Part shown: one piece after another, positions 1 through 11,809 of the stretch | Layout: each line of letters opens with the position of its first letter | Numbering within the stretch: position 1 is the first letter of the stretch | NCBI GenBank assembly: GCA_001953115.1 | Contig: LSSL01001922.1 | Span: forward strand, 31,621 to 56,369 | Source of the DNA: Smittium mucronatum | Lineage: Eukaryota; Kickxellomycota; Harpellomycetes; Harpellales; Legeriomycetaceae | Length of the DNA stretch: 24,749 nucleotides | Direction of reading: 5' to 3' | Notes under the pieces: generated by a model | The model's input: only the letters and a program-made list of their open reading frames with translations | What the model was told of the DNA's origin: nothing | Databases searched by the model: none | Position numbers and translations under genes: made by a program

Positions 1-280
1 TTTTTGATTTTTGATTTTTGATTTTTGATTTTTGATTTTTGATTTTTGATTTTTGATTTTTGATTTTTGATTTTTGATTTTTGATTTTTGATTTTTGATT
101 TTTGATTTTTGATTTTTGATTTTTGATTTTTGATTTTTGATTTTTGATTTTTGATTTTTGATTTTTGATTTTTGATTTTTGATTTTTGATTTTTGATTTT
201 TGATTTTTGATTTTTGATTTTTGATTTTTGATTTTTGATTTTTGATTTTTGATTTTTGATTTTTGATTTTTGATTTTTGA
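1..280. repeat. (TTTTTGA)n tandem array, 40 perfect copies
   Basis: The seven-base unit TTTTTGA repeats in phase from base 1 to base 280 without a substitution or indel, which is exactly 40 units. The array begins at the window edge, so its true length is unknown. Perfect homogeneity suggests recent expansion or slippage. It does not resemble the usual fungal telomere unit TTAGGG. It is most simply a microsatellite at which the assembly stopped. Confidence 0.97.
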
Positions 281-3200
281 TTTTTTCGAAAATTTTTAAA
301 TATTTTTTAAATAAAAACTTTGAGAAAAAAATAATCCAATCTGCGATTTTTCTTTACCAAAAATTAGAATATTTCTTTAAATGACCAATTGAGGCTCTTT
401 AAAATAATAAAATCGGTATATATATTGTTATTTTTTATTATAAAAGTTAATTTACCGTTTTAACTATTACTAGAGCCACTCTGAAGAAATTATAAGGATT
501 ATGTTATTTTAAAAAACATGGTAGGCATATCGTAAACAAAAAAGCTCTTTATAATCAATAAAGCAGATATTTTAGGGTATTATTGTTTGAGGGATACAAA
601 AATATTTAAAAGAATCTTCAAGCTCTAAAATGTGAAAATATGCAAAGATGAAGACCCCTCATTTATTTGTGTGGCTCAGAAACACCTTGAAAGTTTTTTG
701 AATTTTTGAAGTTAACAGATTTTATTAGCTAGAAATTATAAATAAAAATATTCCATGGATATCGAATTTATGATAAAGAAAATTTTTATGATTATTAAAA
801 AAAGAATAAAGCACCAAATAAAAATGAAGCCGAAATAATAGCAAATATTGTAATTATCATATAACTGATATATTGTATTTATATCATATGTAAATATTAA
901 ATTTTATAATTATGCTATTTTGTCTATGGTCAAAAAAATCATATATTTATTTGATTTTTTTTTAAAAAAACAAGAATATTTTTAATGTTAACCTTATAAA
1001 AAATACATGTTTTGAGCTTAATCTCGATGTAACATCGAAATATCTTTCATTATTTAAATTATGAAAAAAGTTTCTAAAGTTTAAAATGTCCCTCAAAATA
1101 AAAAAAAATTATTACCATAAAAAAACTGGATTGGTAATAAAATCATCATATCCGATATTTTGACACAAATTCTAAGAAAGCCCGAATAAATAATATTTTT
1201 AATCTTATCGAAGTATATTAAAAATTGCGAAAATGATAAAGCTAATGAAAATAAAGATATTATAGAAACTAATTAGCTAAATGGGCTTTCTACTAACATT
1301 CCACGGAAGCGGCATTGAATTTTTTATCATTATTAGCCCTAGAAAAAAAAACTTATAGTTATAATGAAATAAGTAATTTTAAAAAAATATTTGAATTTTC
1401 GCAAAATTTATATATAAAAATAAGATATCGGAGAGTATAAAGTTAAATTTAAAATAATAAATAGATTTTATATCTAGTTTGTTGTTGTATACGTCATCCC
1501 CTATAATTAAATTATAATGAAATTAAAATACATACAAACCATATTTATAACATGAAATTGGAGATTTAAATTAAACTATTATTAAATATTCATTTTTGAA
1601 TTTAAATAAATTAAAAAAGATAAATAAAGGCTGTTGATATCTAATAAACTAAAATAATGAAAATTAAATTATCCTGGTTTTTAAATCTTAATTTAGCTGA
1701 TTTAGAAATATTTAATCCGCGAAATAATTGAAAATATATTTCGTTTATGAAAGTTAGATAAATTATAAATTATATGATAACTATATTCAAATCATATAGA
1801 AAGTATTTAATGACTTTAGGAATGGTGGGAATTTATTTCAAAATAAAAAATAAACTTTCCACTCATAAAAAACCCTTTTTTATAATATAAGTGATAAATG
1901 TATCATTTTTAGGCTAAAATATTATTATGTATTTTATGTCTTTTTTATATAATAGATATTAAAAAATATTCATTCCTAAGAAAAAAAAATTAATAATTAA
2001 CAGATATAAAATAATACCTTTCTAAACTATTAATTAAATATATTGATTTAGATTGGGGTTTTAGTTTTATCGTTTTTAATAACATATTATAGTCCATTTA
2101 AAGTTTTCACATATTATATGAATATATATATATAAGGATTGTGTTAAACTGATGATTTTGTAAATAAAAAAAATATTACTTATTTTTTTTTTTTCATGTT
2201 TGTATTTTATGCTAAAATAAATATATATCGAAACCAATAGAAATGGTCAACATAAATTAATTTACGCCAAAAAAAATCAATTTTATTTCAAAAATAATTC
2301 TTTAAAGATCACACTGGGTTTTTTATTATTATTTATACTAGAATTAATATGACCAATTATCGGTATGCTGAGGTTTTTTTAGTTTAACAAATAAAAATGA
2401 AGAATATCTGATCTATAGTGAAAAGATTCGTAAATTCAAGTCATATTATGTTTCAAAACTCTAAAAATCAATTTTGATTCAAATTTTATAAAAAAAATCA
2501 AATTATGCAACTATTGGAATACTTAAAATCAATTTTAATAAATAAATTTCGAAAGTCAATTCGCTGTTTGAATTTTTCTAAAATACAAATTTAAAATAAA
2601 AATTCATAAATGATTAATAAAAAAGTTATTTATTTAGAAATAAATTCCATTTTTTCAACTCATTAAAAAATACTGAATTCTTAAAATTGTATATATTAGG
2701 TAAAATATGGTTAAACTATAATATATCCAATTTTAAAATGTTTAATTATATTAAAAGCTTCTAATTAATGTAACTAAGATTTTTTAAACTGAAAAAATAT
2801 ATAAATTAAAGATTTCCCTTTAAAAAGTTAGTACGATTGCGATATCACCGACCTCAAGTTACAAAAATTTTAACTTCAAAAAATAATAAAATTGATTAAG
2901 GGTGTTCTTTAAATTTAATTATAAAATATTTTTATTTCCTCAAATATACAATCGAAGAAATTAATTAATATCACGAAATTTTTATAAAAAAACTTATTTT
3001 ATTTTTAACATAGATTAAAAAAAGCTATGACCTACTCAAATTAATTTAAACAATTTTTTTAAAACACTGAAATTATTAATATTGCTAAGTATATTTTAAG
3101 GTGAACTGTTTATAATTTCTTGATTTTAATAAATTTTTATGTACAAGAAAAAGTCTAAAACACGAAGAGTGATTCAGTAAAATAAAAATCAACATAAAAG

Positions 3201-5598
3201 ATAAACTAGAAAAGAGTTTTTTTTTAATGCAACTTTTACGGAGTATTGAGTAAGAGAGTTTAATAATCAGTAGAAGTAACAATGAATGACTTTTAGAACT
3301 AAAAAAATATATTTAAGTGACTTTCTAAACTTAAAAATTTACAATTACAAATATTTATTTGAGTTCTAAAATTTTTATATGATTTTTGTTTGAAACCCTC
3401 AGCAAATGAAGCAAAAAAGTAAAATCAAGGACAAAACTATAAAAAATTAACCCATATAATAGTAATCCAGCAAACCAATAAATTTTATTTTATTTATTTA
3501 TTCCAAAAATACATCTTTTTATCATTTAAAAAAATACAAGAACAAGTTTATGTTGATTACTATATCTCTTTTAAATAGTTATGCAAGATTTTTAACGAAT
3601 ATTTAATTTTTTAACCTTTATACTAATTTTTTATCTTTTAAGATTATTTTCAGCTATAGTCAATTAAAATTTTATCAATTTTCACTACTCCACAATTTTC
3701 TAAATTATAAAATTAGTTCAATGTAATCTTTACCAATATTAGATTTTATTTACTGGAATTTTATATACTAAGATTATAAAAAATTAATATTTAATGTATT
3801 TCAGAATTGAAAGTTATATTTTCCTGTAAAATTCCATTTTTATGTTATTCATTAAATTTTCTATCATATTTTATATTTAAATACTTAAAATCAAGTCATT
3901 ATTTCATCCGCAACTTCTTTTTTACTTCTTTAAGCCTTCTAATTCCTTCGGAAATTTAAAAGGTAATTATTTCTAATTATTTTGATTTTTTAAAAAAATA
4001 TGCATTTCAGTATCATTTAATTTTAGAAAAAATCCTATATGAACAGTAAACTTATATCATCTGTTCGGTCCATATGTTTAAAAATAAATACATAATTTTT
4101 ACCAAGGTATTTCTCAAGATCTTTTGACTTCTCATCTGATAAAATTTTCAACATAGTAGATATTTTTCGGATATTCTTATCTGCATAATCCTAAAAATGC
4201 CAAATATTCTTCAGGATTATTTTATTCGGTTGACAATCAAGTTTTTACTCACCTTTAATTGGATAAACCTTTTTTCTCAATTATTTTTAAAAAGTTCTGG
4301 ATTTTTTAATTCTTAATCATAAAATATAATAATTGATAAAATAAATAAATAAATAATATTTTCAAAGTTTTCCTTCAATTCTTTTATTTATCTTTTATAT
4401 TATTTTTAAATAGCCCAAGATATTTTCTTAAATTTGAAAATTACAAATTATCCTTAGAAACGAATTTAATTATAATTGAAAATATTTTTTGTTATTTTTT
4501 TAATTCTCTAACAAATTCGGGGAAATGTGGTCATTTTTTTATAAAAAAAATTTAAAAATTATAAAAACTTCACGAATATTCATATTCCACGATACGCCTG
4601 TATCTTTATACTATTTATTATACAATTTTTTTTTCTTTTTTTTATTTTATTTTTATTGATGAATCCAGTGGTGTATTTTTTATAATTCTCCAGAATGTGT
4701 TTTAGAATTTTTTTCATTTTTTATATGAATCACTTATAGAAAAATTTGTTATATGATAGATTGATTTTAAAAAGAAATATTCCAATTTAGTTAACAATCA
4801 GATTTAAGATTCAAAATTATCTTTTCTTTATGCTGACATTTATTTGGATTAAATTATGAATCAAAATGGAATATTACAAATTTTATATCATGTTAGCTGC
4901 ATTAAATAAATAACTTTTTTAAAGTAAAAGTAAAAAATCCGAAATGCATTAAACATAAAAATATACATTTTATCAATTTATATCCTGATATTTCCAAAAA
5001 AATCATTAAAATATCACTTTTATTTTATTTATCCGTATTAATTTTTAATTCTTCGTAATTTTAAACTAAATAATTTAATTTCACAAATTTATAGGATTTT
5101 TTCTCGTTTTTTCATATCAGGTCCAGCAATAAACATTTGAAATATTATTTGGTATTTCATTTATATCCCATTTAATCGTTCTTTATGGCCATATTAGCAA
5201 AAATAAAAAACTTTTTTTGTATTCTGTTTTATATTTTTTAAATTGTGAATATTTTCCAATTTTATAAAAAATTAAACTCATTTATTGAAAATTACAAATC
5301 TTTAATAAACATGAAAATTATAATATTCCTAGTCCATAAATCTATAAATTTTTATTAAAAGGGATATAAATTTTATCAGAAATTATTCTTCTTAAATTAA
5401 ATATGGCTATTCAATTTCTCTAATGATTCAAGAACTAATTTATCACCGGAAATAAAAATTACTATATTGTAAAAAAAAGATCAAAAAAGGTCAATTTATT
5501 TAGAATTTAGAGAAATTTTGGAAAATTATAGTGGAATTTATTCCAAAAAAATCTGACTGATATCTTTTAAAATATTATTTCCAGCATAGTATTAAACG
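281..5598. other. Gene-poor AT-rich stretch
   Basis: This is long A/T-dominated DNA with stops every few codons in all frames. No intact gene, RNA gene or clear mobile element was recognised. At this composition stop codons arise about every 11 codons by chance, so the few frames of 50-65 codons here (for example minus 3085-3282) are not evidence of genes. The only part with some coding character is the weak decayed-exon candidate at 4035-4410, listed separately. Confidence 0.7.
4035..4410 (-). pseudogene. Possible decayed two-exon gene fragment, unknown product
   Basis: On the minus strand an open segment of 51 codons plus stop (4190-4035) reads as a hydrophilic, protein-like sequence containing DEKSKDLEKYLGKNY. 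It is preceded by a plausible 62-base intron (4252-4191) with donor GTGAGT and acceptor TTTTAG. Reading across the intron stays in frame with a further stretch containing NPELFKNN and EKRFIQLK. That upstream stretch is interrupted by TGA and TAA codons, so the locus cannot be intact. I do not recognise the protein. Frames of this length are expected by chance in such AT-rich DNA, so the splice signals and residue composition are the only support. Confidence 0.22.
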
Positions 5599-5770
5599 AA
5601 ACAGAAATGTACCTTGAACCAATGCCCTCCAGGTATGGAGCTGCTAGAGAGGCAGAGGGGAGTGAGGTGAAATTTTTTTGAAATTTTTTCACTTTTTTTA
5701 GTTTTTTTAAATTGGTTTTATAACTATTTATTAACTTTAAAATAAATTTCCCGTAAAAAAAAACAGAAAT
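5599..5770 (+). mobile_element. 5'-truncated LINE/SINE 3' end with 10-base target-site duplication
   Basis: A short insertion (5609-5760) is flanked by direct repeats AAACAGAAAT at 5599-5608 and 5761-5770. It stands out by base composition and carries the module found at the 3' ends of the other retroelements here: CCTTGAACCAATGCC, then GGAGCTGCTAGAG, then a T-rich run, then the terminus TTTCCCGTAAAAAA. Unlike the other copies it points along the plus strand. A short fragment ending in an A-run and bounded by a target-site duplication is typical of target-primed reverse transcription with early 5' truncation. It has no coding capacity. Whether it came from the LINE or from a SINE using the same tail cannot be decided. 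Confidence 0.7.
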
Positions 5771-6690
5771 TTAATTTACTAAATATTAGATATTTTTACC
5801 TTCAGCTAAATTTTTTTCGCCAAAATGCTATATTTTTCGCTTAAAACACGAAAATTTGTTCATAATTTATTACTTTTAATTTAAAAATTCTCAATTTTTA
5901 GATAAATTGAGGCTTTTTTAATTTTACACAATAGTAATTTTTCGAATTTTAAAAAAGATCTTATTCTATCAATAAAATTTGATTTGATTTTTTATTTTTT
6001 TTGTATTTGTAATTCTCTATCTATTTTTTTGTTTATAAATCTCATATATCGCTATAGGACAATATTAACAGGTTTAAATAATTAATTTTTTAGCAAATAT
6101 TTTATTTGGTACTTAAATCCAATTGGAAAAAATTTAAACTTGTGAAAAATGCGAAAAGTCTCAATTTATGTGGGAAAAGGCTCTTGATTTATATATAAAA
6201 TAATATCGATAGTATTTTTAAAGATAAAATTCTTTAATTAGAAACAGGTAATTTAAAAAAAGAAAATTACTATTTTTTAATAGCAGAATTTGCTTTAATT
6301 TTTCATCTAAAATTATTAAATAATCAAAAAGCTTTTTATATAAAAGATATATTAAGAACTAATTAGGTTTGATCTGGCCTGATAAAGGTAGAGAACTTTA
6401 CTCTTTTATTCAAGTCAAGTTTACTTCAAAAATAAACTGTCAAATCTTAGTAAAAAATGAAAAAATATTATACAGATAGTTAATTATGATGATATATTGT
6501 ATGATTAAATAAGACAAGATGTATTTCTTTCCAGAAAGTATTACCCCTTTAAATTAAACCTTCCTAAGTCTTACTCAAGAGCTTCAAGTGGTATATCTGA
6601 TAATCATTTATGTATCACTATAAGCTTAATAAATACATTGAATTTAATAGATATATATTATGATAGTCTTTTTTTTTGGGAAGATATGGC
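5771..6690. other. AT-rich stretch without recognised features
   Basis: A/T-dominated DNA lies between the truncated retroelement and the first SINE-like copy. I see no open frame with protein-like content and no RNA gene. Confidence 0.6.
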
Positions 6691-6900
6691 TTTTTTTTTT
6701 GTAACACGGAATTTTATTTTAAGATAACGCCATTAAAAACTATACTAAAAAAATATAAAAAAAAGAAAAAGTCGTATAGAAAAGACTATTATCCTAACTA
6801 CAATAAGCTCCTCTGCCGGACTACCGGCTGCGTACCTACGGTAAAAGGGTCCAATCTGCCAACCGAATGACCCCCCATGGCATTGCTTCAAGTAGGCTTG

Positions 6901-6960
6901 ATGACTGAGGTTACATGCAGTCATGAATTAAGCTCTTTTTCAATGAACTATTGTTCATTG
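6901..6960. repeat. Two small inverted repeats in SINE-like copy 1
   Basis: ATGACTG (6901-6907) pairs with CAGTCAT (6918-6924). CAATGAAC (6941-6948) pairs with GTTCATTG (6953-6960) around a TATT loop. Copy 2 keeps the first pair and only part of the second (TGAAC/GTTCA). They could form adjacent hairpins in the element transcript. Confidence 0.55.
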
Positions 6961-7084
6961 AATCTACTGAGCTCCTAGTCAGAGCCTATTTCTAACAGGA
7001 TTAATAAAATTAGGCTCCTACTCAAACGTGGAATTGATCGACATGGCTTTCCTACAAATAGCTGTTAGACGCTGAAATCCTTCT

Positions 7085-7133
7085 GACTTTCGAACGCTGG
7101 ACTTTTACACTAGAATATGTCTCAGCTGAGCTA
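7085..7133 (-). promoter_or_regulatory. Candidate RNA polymerase III A and B boxes, SINE-like copy 1
   Basis: The minus-strand A-box-like TAGCTCAGCTGAG (7133-7121) matches the tRNA-type consensus TRGCNNAGYNGG closely. A B-box-like GTTCGAAAGTC (7095-7085) starts 38 bases downstream. The spacing is identical in copy 2. Cloverleaf pairing around the boxes is poor, so a tRNA origin is only suggested. Confidence 0.4.
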
Positions 7134-7192
7134 AAAGAACGGTTCCTTCTGTTTCAAGCTGGTCCTCCTCTGGAATGTCTGTCCTCCGAATC

Positions 7193-7235
7193 GCTGTGCG
7201 CTGTCTCCACTACTCCAAACCAGGAATAGTACAAC
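7193..7235 (-). repeat. Single copy of the 43-base head unit
   Basis: This is the 5' head of SINE-like copy 1. It aligns with the 43-base unit that occurs three times in tandem at 14090-14218 in copy 2. Confidence 0.8.
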
Positions 7236-7237
7236 GC

Positions 7238-8256
7238 TAACTGAAATTTTAGTTTAGTATACTTCAAAAAGTGCACTATAGGAACCTAAACCACGGCAAG
7301 GTATTTCACTCTTAGGGGCGGGCAAATATAGCTCTTTGCTTTTTTTTGGAGCTTTTTTGGTATTTTCTTTTTCCTTAAGACTCAATTAAGAAAACTCAAA
7401 CACGTCTTTACAGGGACTTATTTAATTTTGAAAAGTGTTTTGAACTAATGTTTAAGCCTTCTCTTATTGAATGATGTTTTTAGAACTCCAAAATTTTCAA
7501 TCTGTTGTTTGGATATAACTCTATTCCAAATACTTTAAGTAAATGGCTTAACTAAAAGCACAAGTTAAGATAGGTTTTGTCCTGAAGGTTAAGAAGCTAT
7601 CAAACGAAATTTATTAACTTTCTTTGTTACCTTTAATTTCGAGTTCGAATAAATATTATAACATGGTTTTCAACTACATAACTTCTTGTTGAGTTTGAAA
7701 CCTCAACTATACTCAACTATTCCAATTGAAAAGAGACCTTAACATTCAATTTCATATTATTCTTTCTAAATTAGTTATTATTTATTTTTGATATAAGCGA
7801 TTCAATACAAAAAAACTGATTTTCTGCGGGTTAATAGTTTATAAAAGGTTAAAATTATTTTGATACAAAATATAAAAGTCTTGATACAGATTTAAGTATC
7901 TGGATAAAAAAACTATATTATTATACAAAATTAATAATTTCTTTGTAATATCAGTAAAAAAATGGCTGTTTATATAAAAGTGAAAGCATTATTTGATTCT
8001 ATTGGGCAATTTTTATTATTTCGCAATTAATTATTAAAACGAATTTATGATTTGTGATTTATGATTCGCTTTTTTATTTGAAAAAAGTTGGTTTGTTTTG
8101 CTTATAAAAAAATTCCTAAATAATTGAAACTTTTACAAGTAAAAAGTTTGCGTTATTAAAGTTTATAAGTATAAGTTAATAAGTATAATTTAAACCTTTT
8201 TTAAAAATAATCCAAATTAACCCGTATAAAAACCAATCAAATACATACATTAGAAA
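7238..8256. other. Intergenic stretch between SINE-like copy 1 and the MULE relic
   Basis: The first 500 bases are somewhat less AT-biased than the surroundings but give no readable gene on either strand. Just before the MULE relic there is a TATAAAAA (8225-8232) followed by CCAATC, only about 25 bases from the first ATG, so its role is doubtful. I looked for a terminal inverted repeat matching sequence beyond 9977 and did not find one by eye. Confidence 0.5.
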
Positions 8257-9977
8257 ATGAAAGTAGATTGGGAATTTTTAGGAGATCTTTAGAATTTCAA
8301 AGACGAATCTTTCGATAAAAAAATGAGAATAACAGCTAGAAGAAGACTCAAAGATTGTCTTAAAACTATGTATTGCTGCAAAAATAAGACAAAATTTTTT
8401 ATGTGAGGCACGCTATAGAGAGGATCTTCAAGATGGAGATGTATATAGAGCTTACAGAGCAAACAGCCATTCGAATATTTGTAATATTTCACCAGAAATT
8501 ATTGACATAAAAAACCCAAACATAGACCTCTATTTAAGCGGGGTAAAACGGTCACGGGAGATTAAAAAAAGAATTATAGATATTGGAATTGAAATAAGTA
8601 GAAGAATAATATATAGTGTATTGGGTAACTTTAGGAGCAAAAAAGAGGAAAGCGAGTTGATAACAAATTATGAAAATAAATTATGCAAATAAAAATTCTT
8701 TTTTTGACAACCTAAGTACTGAAAATGCATAAATTTGCAGATATTCCATTTCACCAGGTAAATTTTTTCAAAAAATAGCTTTAAATTTAAAAAAATAAGA
8801 TTAACTTTATTAAAAAAATCATAAAAATAATTAATTGATAGATACTGTTAAGGTTTTTATTAAATCAAGAAGACTTTTGATTTATCGGTAAAATCTGATA
8901 TGCTGCATGTTGATTCTACGTAAAAACTGTCAGAACATGGGTACCCGGTGATTGTATTGGGTGTTTCATATATAACGGGTATTTTATTCAGGCTGGAATA
9001 GCTGTGGTTACAAACGAATCCCATGCTACTTATTTGTGGGTGATTTTCGAAACAAGGAGAGAAATATTGAAATACAACTGCCACTATAAACCTATGCGCA
9101 TCATAGCAGATTCTTCTGCATTGATTTTTAGAGCTGCTCAAGAGTTTGATAATGAATGTATCCGATTAAACTGTTAGGCTCACGTATGTAGAAATATTGA
9201 AAAAGATCTAAAATTTACATCCGCGAACGTAAGAGATAAAATAATGGATGGAATTAAAACCTTCAAGCTCTTATAATCGAAATATAGCTTAGATTCAAAT
9301 ACAGACCTTTTTTTTGATAAATGGTCAAATTTCAATGATGCAGAAACGTTTTTAAAATCTTTTTTAAAAACCTATATAAAAAGAAATTATAATTGGTACT
9401 AGAGTTAAATACTTATGGCAATAGCATAAAAAACTGCTTAGAGCGGTTTAATTTAATACTTAAAAAGTATTATTTAAATTATCGGAAATATGAATTAATG
9501 AATTTCATCGAAAAAAGTATGTTAATAATAACAGATATGTCTTTGGAAATCAAACCAAAAATTTCGGCCTCGGAATACAAAAATAAAAAATTAATATTTG
9601 AAGAGACGGGTTTTTCATTCAGAAAACTTGGATTCGATTGTTTCGAAACTAAATATTTGGTTTCAAAAAAGGAGAAGCCATCTATTCACTTGGTGTTTGG
9701 GTATAGCAATGAGTGCCCTGATTTCAATAAATGGAGATCTTTCAGAGATTTTCACAAGGAAAATCAAATACTTTAGTTTAAAAATGAACTCATAGACTGT
9801 ATATTTGTTCATCTTAGCTGGTATAACTTTTTTAAAGAAAAAAAATGTCAAAATGTAGATCAAAATTTCAATTTTTTAAAGATAATTGATTTAGTAAATG
9901 TAAAAATTCTCTCAACTGTTAGGAGGAGAGGGAGTCCAAATAACATAATTGAAAACTTATATTTAAGTTTAAATTAG
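8257..9977 (+). pseudogene. Decayed MULE-type (Mutator-like) DNA transposase gene
   Basis: Joined by eye across frameshifts and stops, the plus-strand frames give the order of a MULE transposase. An N-terminal segment (about 8340-8690) contains VYRAYRANSHSN and SGVKRSREIKKRI. A core starts with VDST and HGYPVIVLGV (Asp codon 8912-8914), continues through GIAVVTNESHATYLWVIFE and MRIIADSSALIF (Asp codon 9109-9111) to RLNC-stop-AHVCRNIEK. The NCLERFN motif supplies the third acidic residue (Glu codon 9441-9443). The tail resembles the region after the core, including a degraded SWIM-like part and RRGSPNNIIENL, before a final TAG at 9975-9977. MULE transposases cut and paste DNA with a D-D-E triad. 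Lesions include TAG at 8290-8292, frameshifts near 8330 and 8985, TAA after VDST, TAG at 9175-9177 where Trp is expected, and TAA near 9275. It cannot encode an active enzyme. Confidence 0.82.
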
Positions 9978-10269
9978 AATTTTTTTTAATTAATCCATCT
10001 TTGATAATAAAAACCACAGACTGATTTATTTTTTAATTAAAAACTAATTATTTTAAGACATACTATACATTAAGGGATATTAGATGATACGATTTAAAGA
10101 ATTTCTAAACCGCATTTCCAAATTAAACTTTTTTATACTTACCTATCACAAACTTATGATAAAAAAAATAAGTGTATATATGCTAAAAATATGATTTTTT
10201 ATAAGGTTCTGAGGCTCAAACTGATTACTCAGGAAAAAAAAGTAACATCAGAATATTCATCCTAATAAA

Positions 10270-10370
10270 ATTTAAAAATCGCATTTCACCTACAAATTAA
10301 CATGTAAAAATTAAAAAATCGTACTTCACCTATAAATAAACACGTAAAAATTAAAAAACTGCAATTACTT
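10270..10370. repeat. Degenerate tandem repeat, period 40, about 2.5 copies
   Basis: A unit containing ATCGCATTTCACCTACAAAT and TAAAAATTAAAAA recurs 40 bases later as ATCGTACTTCACCTATAAAT, and begins again as ACTGCAATTACTTC. It lies 300 bases downstream of the MULE relic. No function is evident. Confidence 0.6.
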
Positions 10371-11809
10371 CAATATTTCGTGTATAGTACTTTATTTCTT
10401 GCGAATTATTTCTTTTGATTCTAGAATTCTCAACCTATATACTCATTTGAACTTAAAAGTTTTTATATTCGCTAATTGATCCTTACTTCACTTCTTTAGT
10501 TGATGAGTAGAAACGTATTAGAGTTCCTAAATAAATTCCCCAATATTTTCGGGCCTTGTTTAAATCATCAAAAGTTTAATTCTCCGCTTGTATTTTATCT
10601 ATTAATTAACTCTATTAATTCGTGTATAGATTTTTTAAAACTACTCTTCAATAAATTAAAAAGGTATCATGCCACATATCCAATGATAAATCTTATAAAT
10701 TGAAGCGCGAATATTTTGATAAAAAATTCAATTTGTTCCTTGTTTTTATATTACTGAACCTCTCAAAATACCTGGTTTCTTTTATATTAATCAAGAAAAA
10801 CGGGTTTTCTTATTTGAAACCATTAAAAAACAAATCTTAAAATATAAAATTAGATAAATAAAGAATATAAATGTATTTAATTGTGCAATTTAATATCCAG
10901 TCAATGAAAATTATTATCAATTTTGAATCAAATATTAAATTTTGTACCAGAATAATTAATATTTTATCTATATAATAAGTTTTATGGGGGTTTTTTTTAG
11001 CTAATCGTCTAAAAAACATCCTTCAGATGATTTATTGCTATTTCTAATATTTGATTTTCTGATGCTCGGTAAATTCAATATCATTTTAACAGATCTAATA
11101 TCACAATATATATATATATATCAACTGTTTGATCTCAGAAACGGACCCAGAAAGTTAAAATAACAATTGAAAATTCCTTGATTTCCTTTTCCCCGTCAAA
11201 TTTATAATAGGATCTACAAAAGCTGAATCCTTGAAATTTAAGACATGAATATGCATAATGAAGTGACTTCAAGTTTATTTATCGTTTCCAACATCGTGTT
11301 TTAATCCATTTCTAATCGTTTTTAAATTTTAAGTGTTCCATGCTATATTTTAATGTTTTTGATTCGATATTAATTACTTTTTCATTATCAATTCATTAAA
11401 ATCTTTTTTTTTTAATTTAATAAAAAACTATTGACTATTAAATATTTTTTTCCTTAAAATTTATATTTCAAGGATGTTTCATTACTTTTTTCATTGATAA
11501 AAATAATTTCAAACCAGAAAAAAAGTCAGTATTTCATTTTGTGGTATTCTATTGAGAGGAAATGCTAATGCTATTGGATGCGAATTAACATTTACAAATA
11601 AATCAGTATTTACCGATATATTAATTTTTTTGAAATAATATGAATTTATAGCAAAAAAACATAAAAACGCTCCTCCAGTTGGTTATTTTTTGTTATATAA
11701 TTGCAAAATGACCAAACTCTAAATGAAAATTATATATTTCAAAACTGATAGATACAAAAAATAATTATTTTTCTCATTATTATTAATTTATTACCCCCTT
11801 TTTATGCCG

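Larger units (their letters stand above)
6691..7237 (-). mobile_element. SINE-like retroelement, copy 1
   Basis: This element reads on the minus strand from about 7237 to a terminal A-run (the T-run 6691-6700). It has no protein-coding capacity. A 123-base internal stretch (6953-7075) is identical to 13850-13972 in copy 2, and most of the remainder aligns with it. Minus-strand order is: one 43-base head unit (7193-7235), an A-box-like TAGCTCAGCTGAG (7133-7121), a B-box-like GTTCGAAAGTC (7095-7085), a body with two inverted repeats, the shared 3' module (about 6880-6810) and a terminus CCGTGTTAC plus poly(A). Both copies begin at nearly the same 5' position, which favours a SINE over a randomly truncated LINE. 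I found no convincing target-site duplication for this copy. Confidence 0.72.

Noticed and set aside
1..280. Telomere at the window end
   Set aside because: TTTTTGA lacks the G-rich strand typical of telomeres, and the adjacent sequence shows no other telomeric sign. A microsatellite at an assembly break is simpler.
6676..6870. 64-codon plus-strand frame
   Set aside because: It runs antisense through the poly(A) end and 3' module of SINE-like copy 1.
8860..9141. 93-codon minus-strand frame
   Set aside because: It is antisense to the core of the MULE transposase relic, whose plus-strand reading carries the recognisable motifs.
9663..9863. 66-codon minus-strand frame
   Set aside because: It is antisense to the C-terminal part of the MULE relic, which explains the open sequence.
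10500..10703. 67-codon plus-strand frame with a protein-like look
   Set aside because: It has no recognisable motif, the opposite strand is partly open too, and the length is within chance expectation for this composition.
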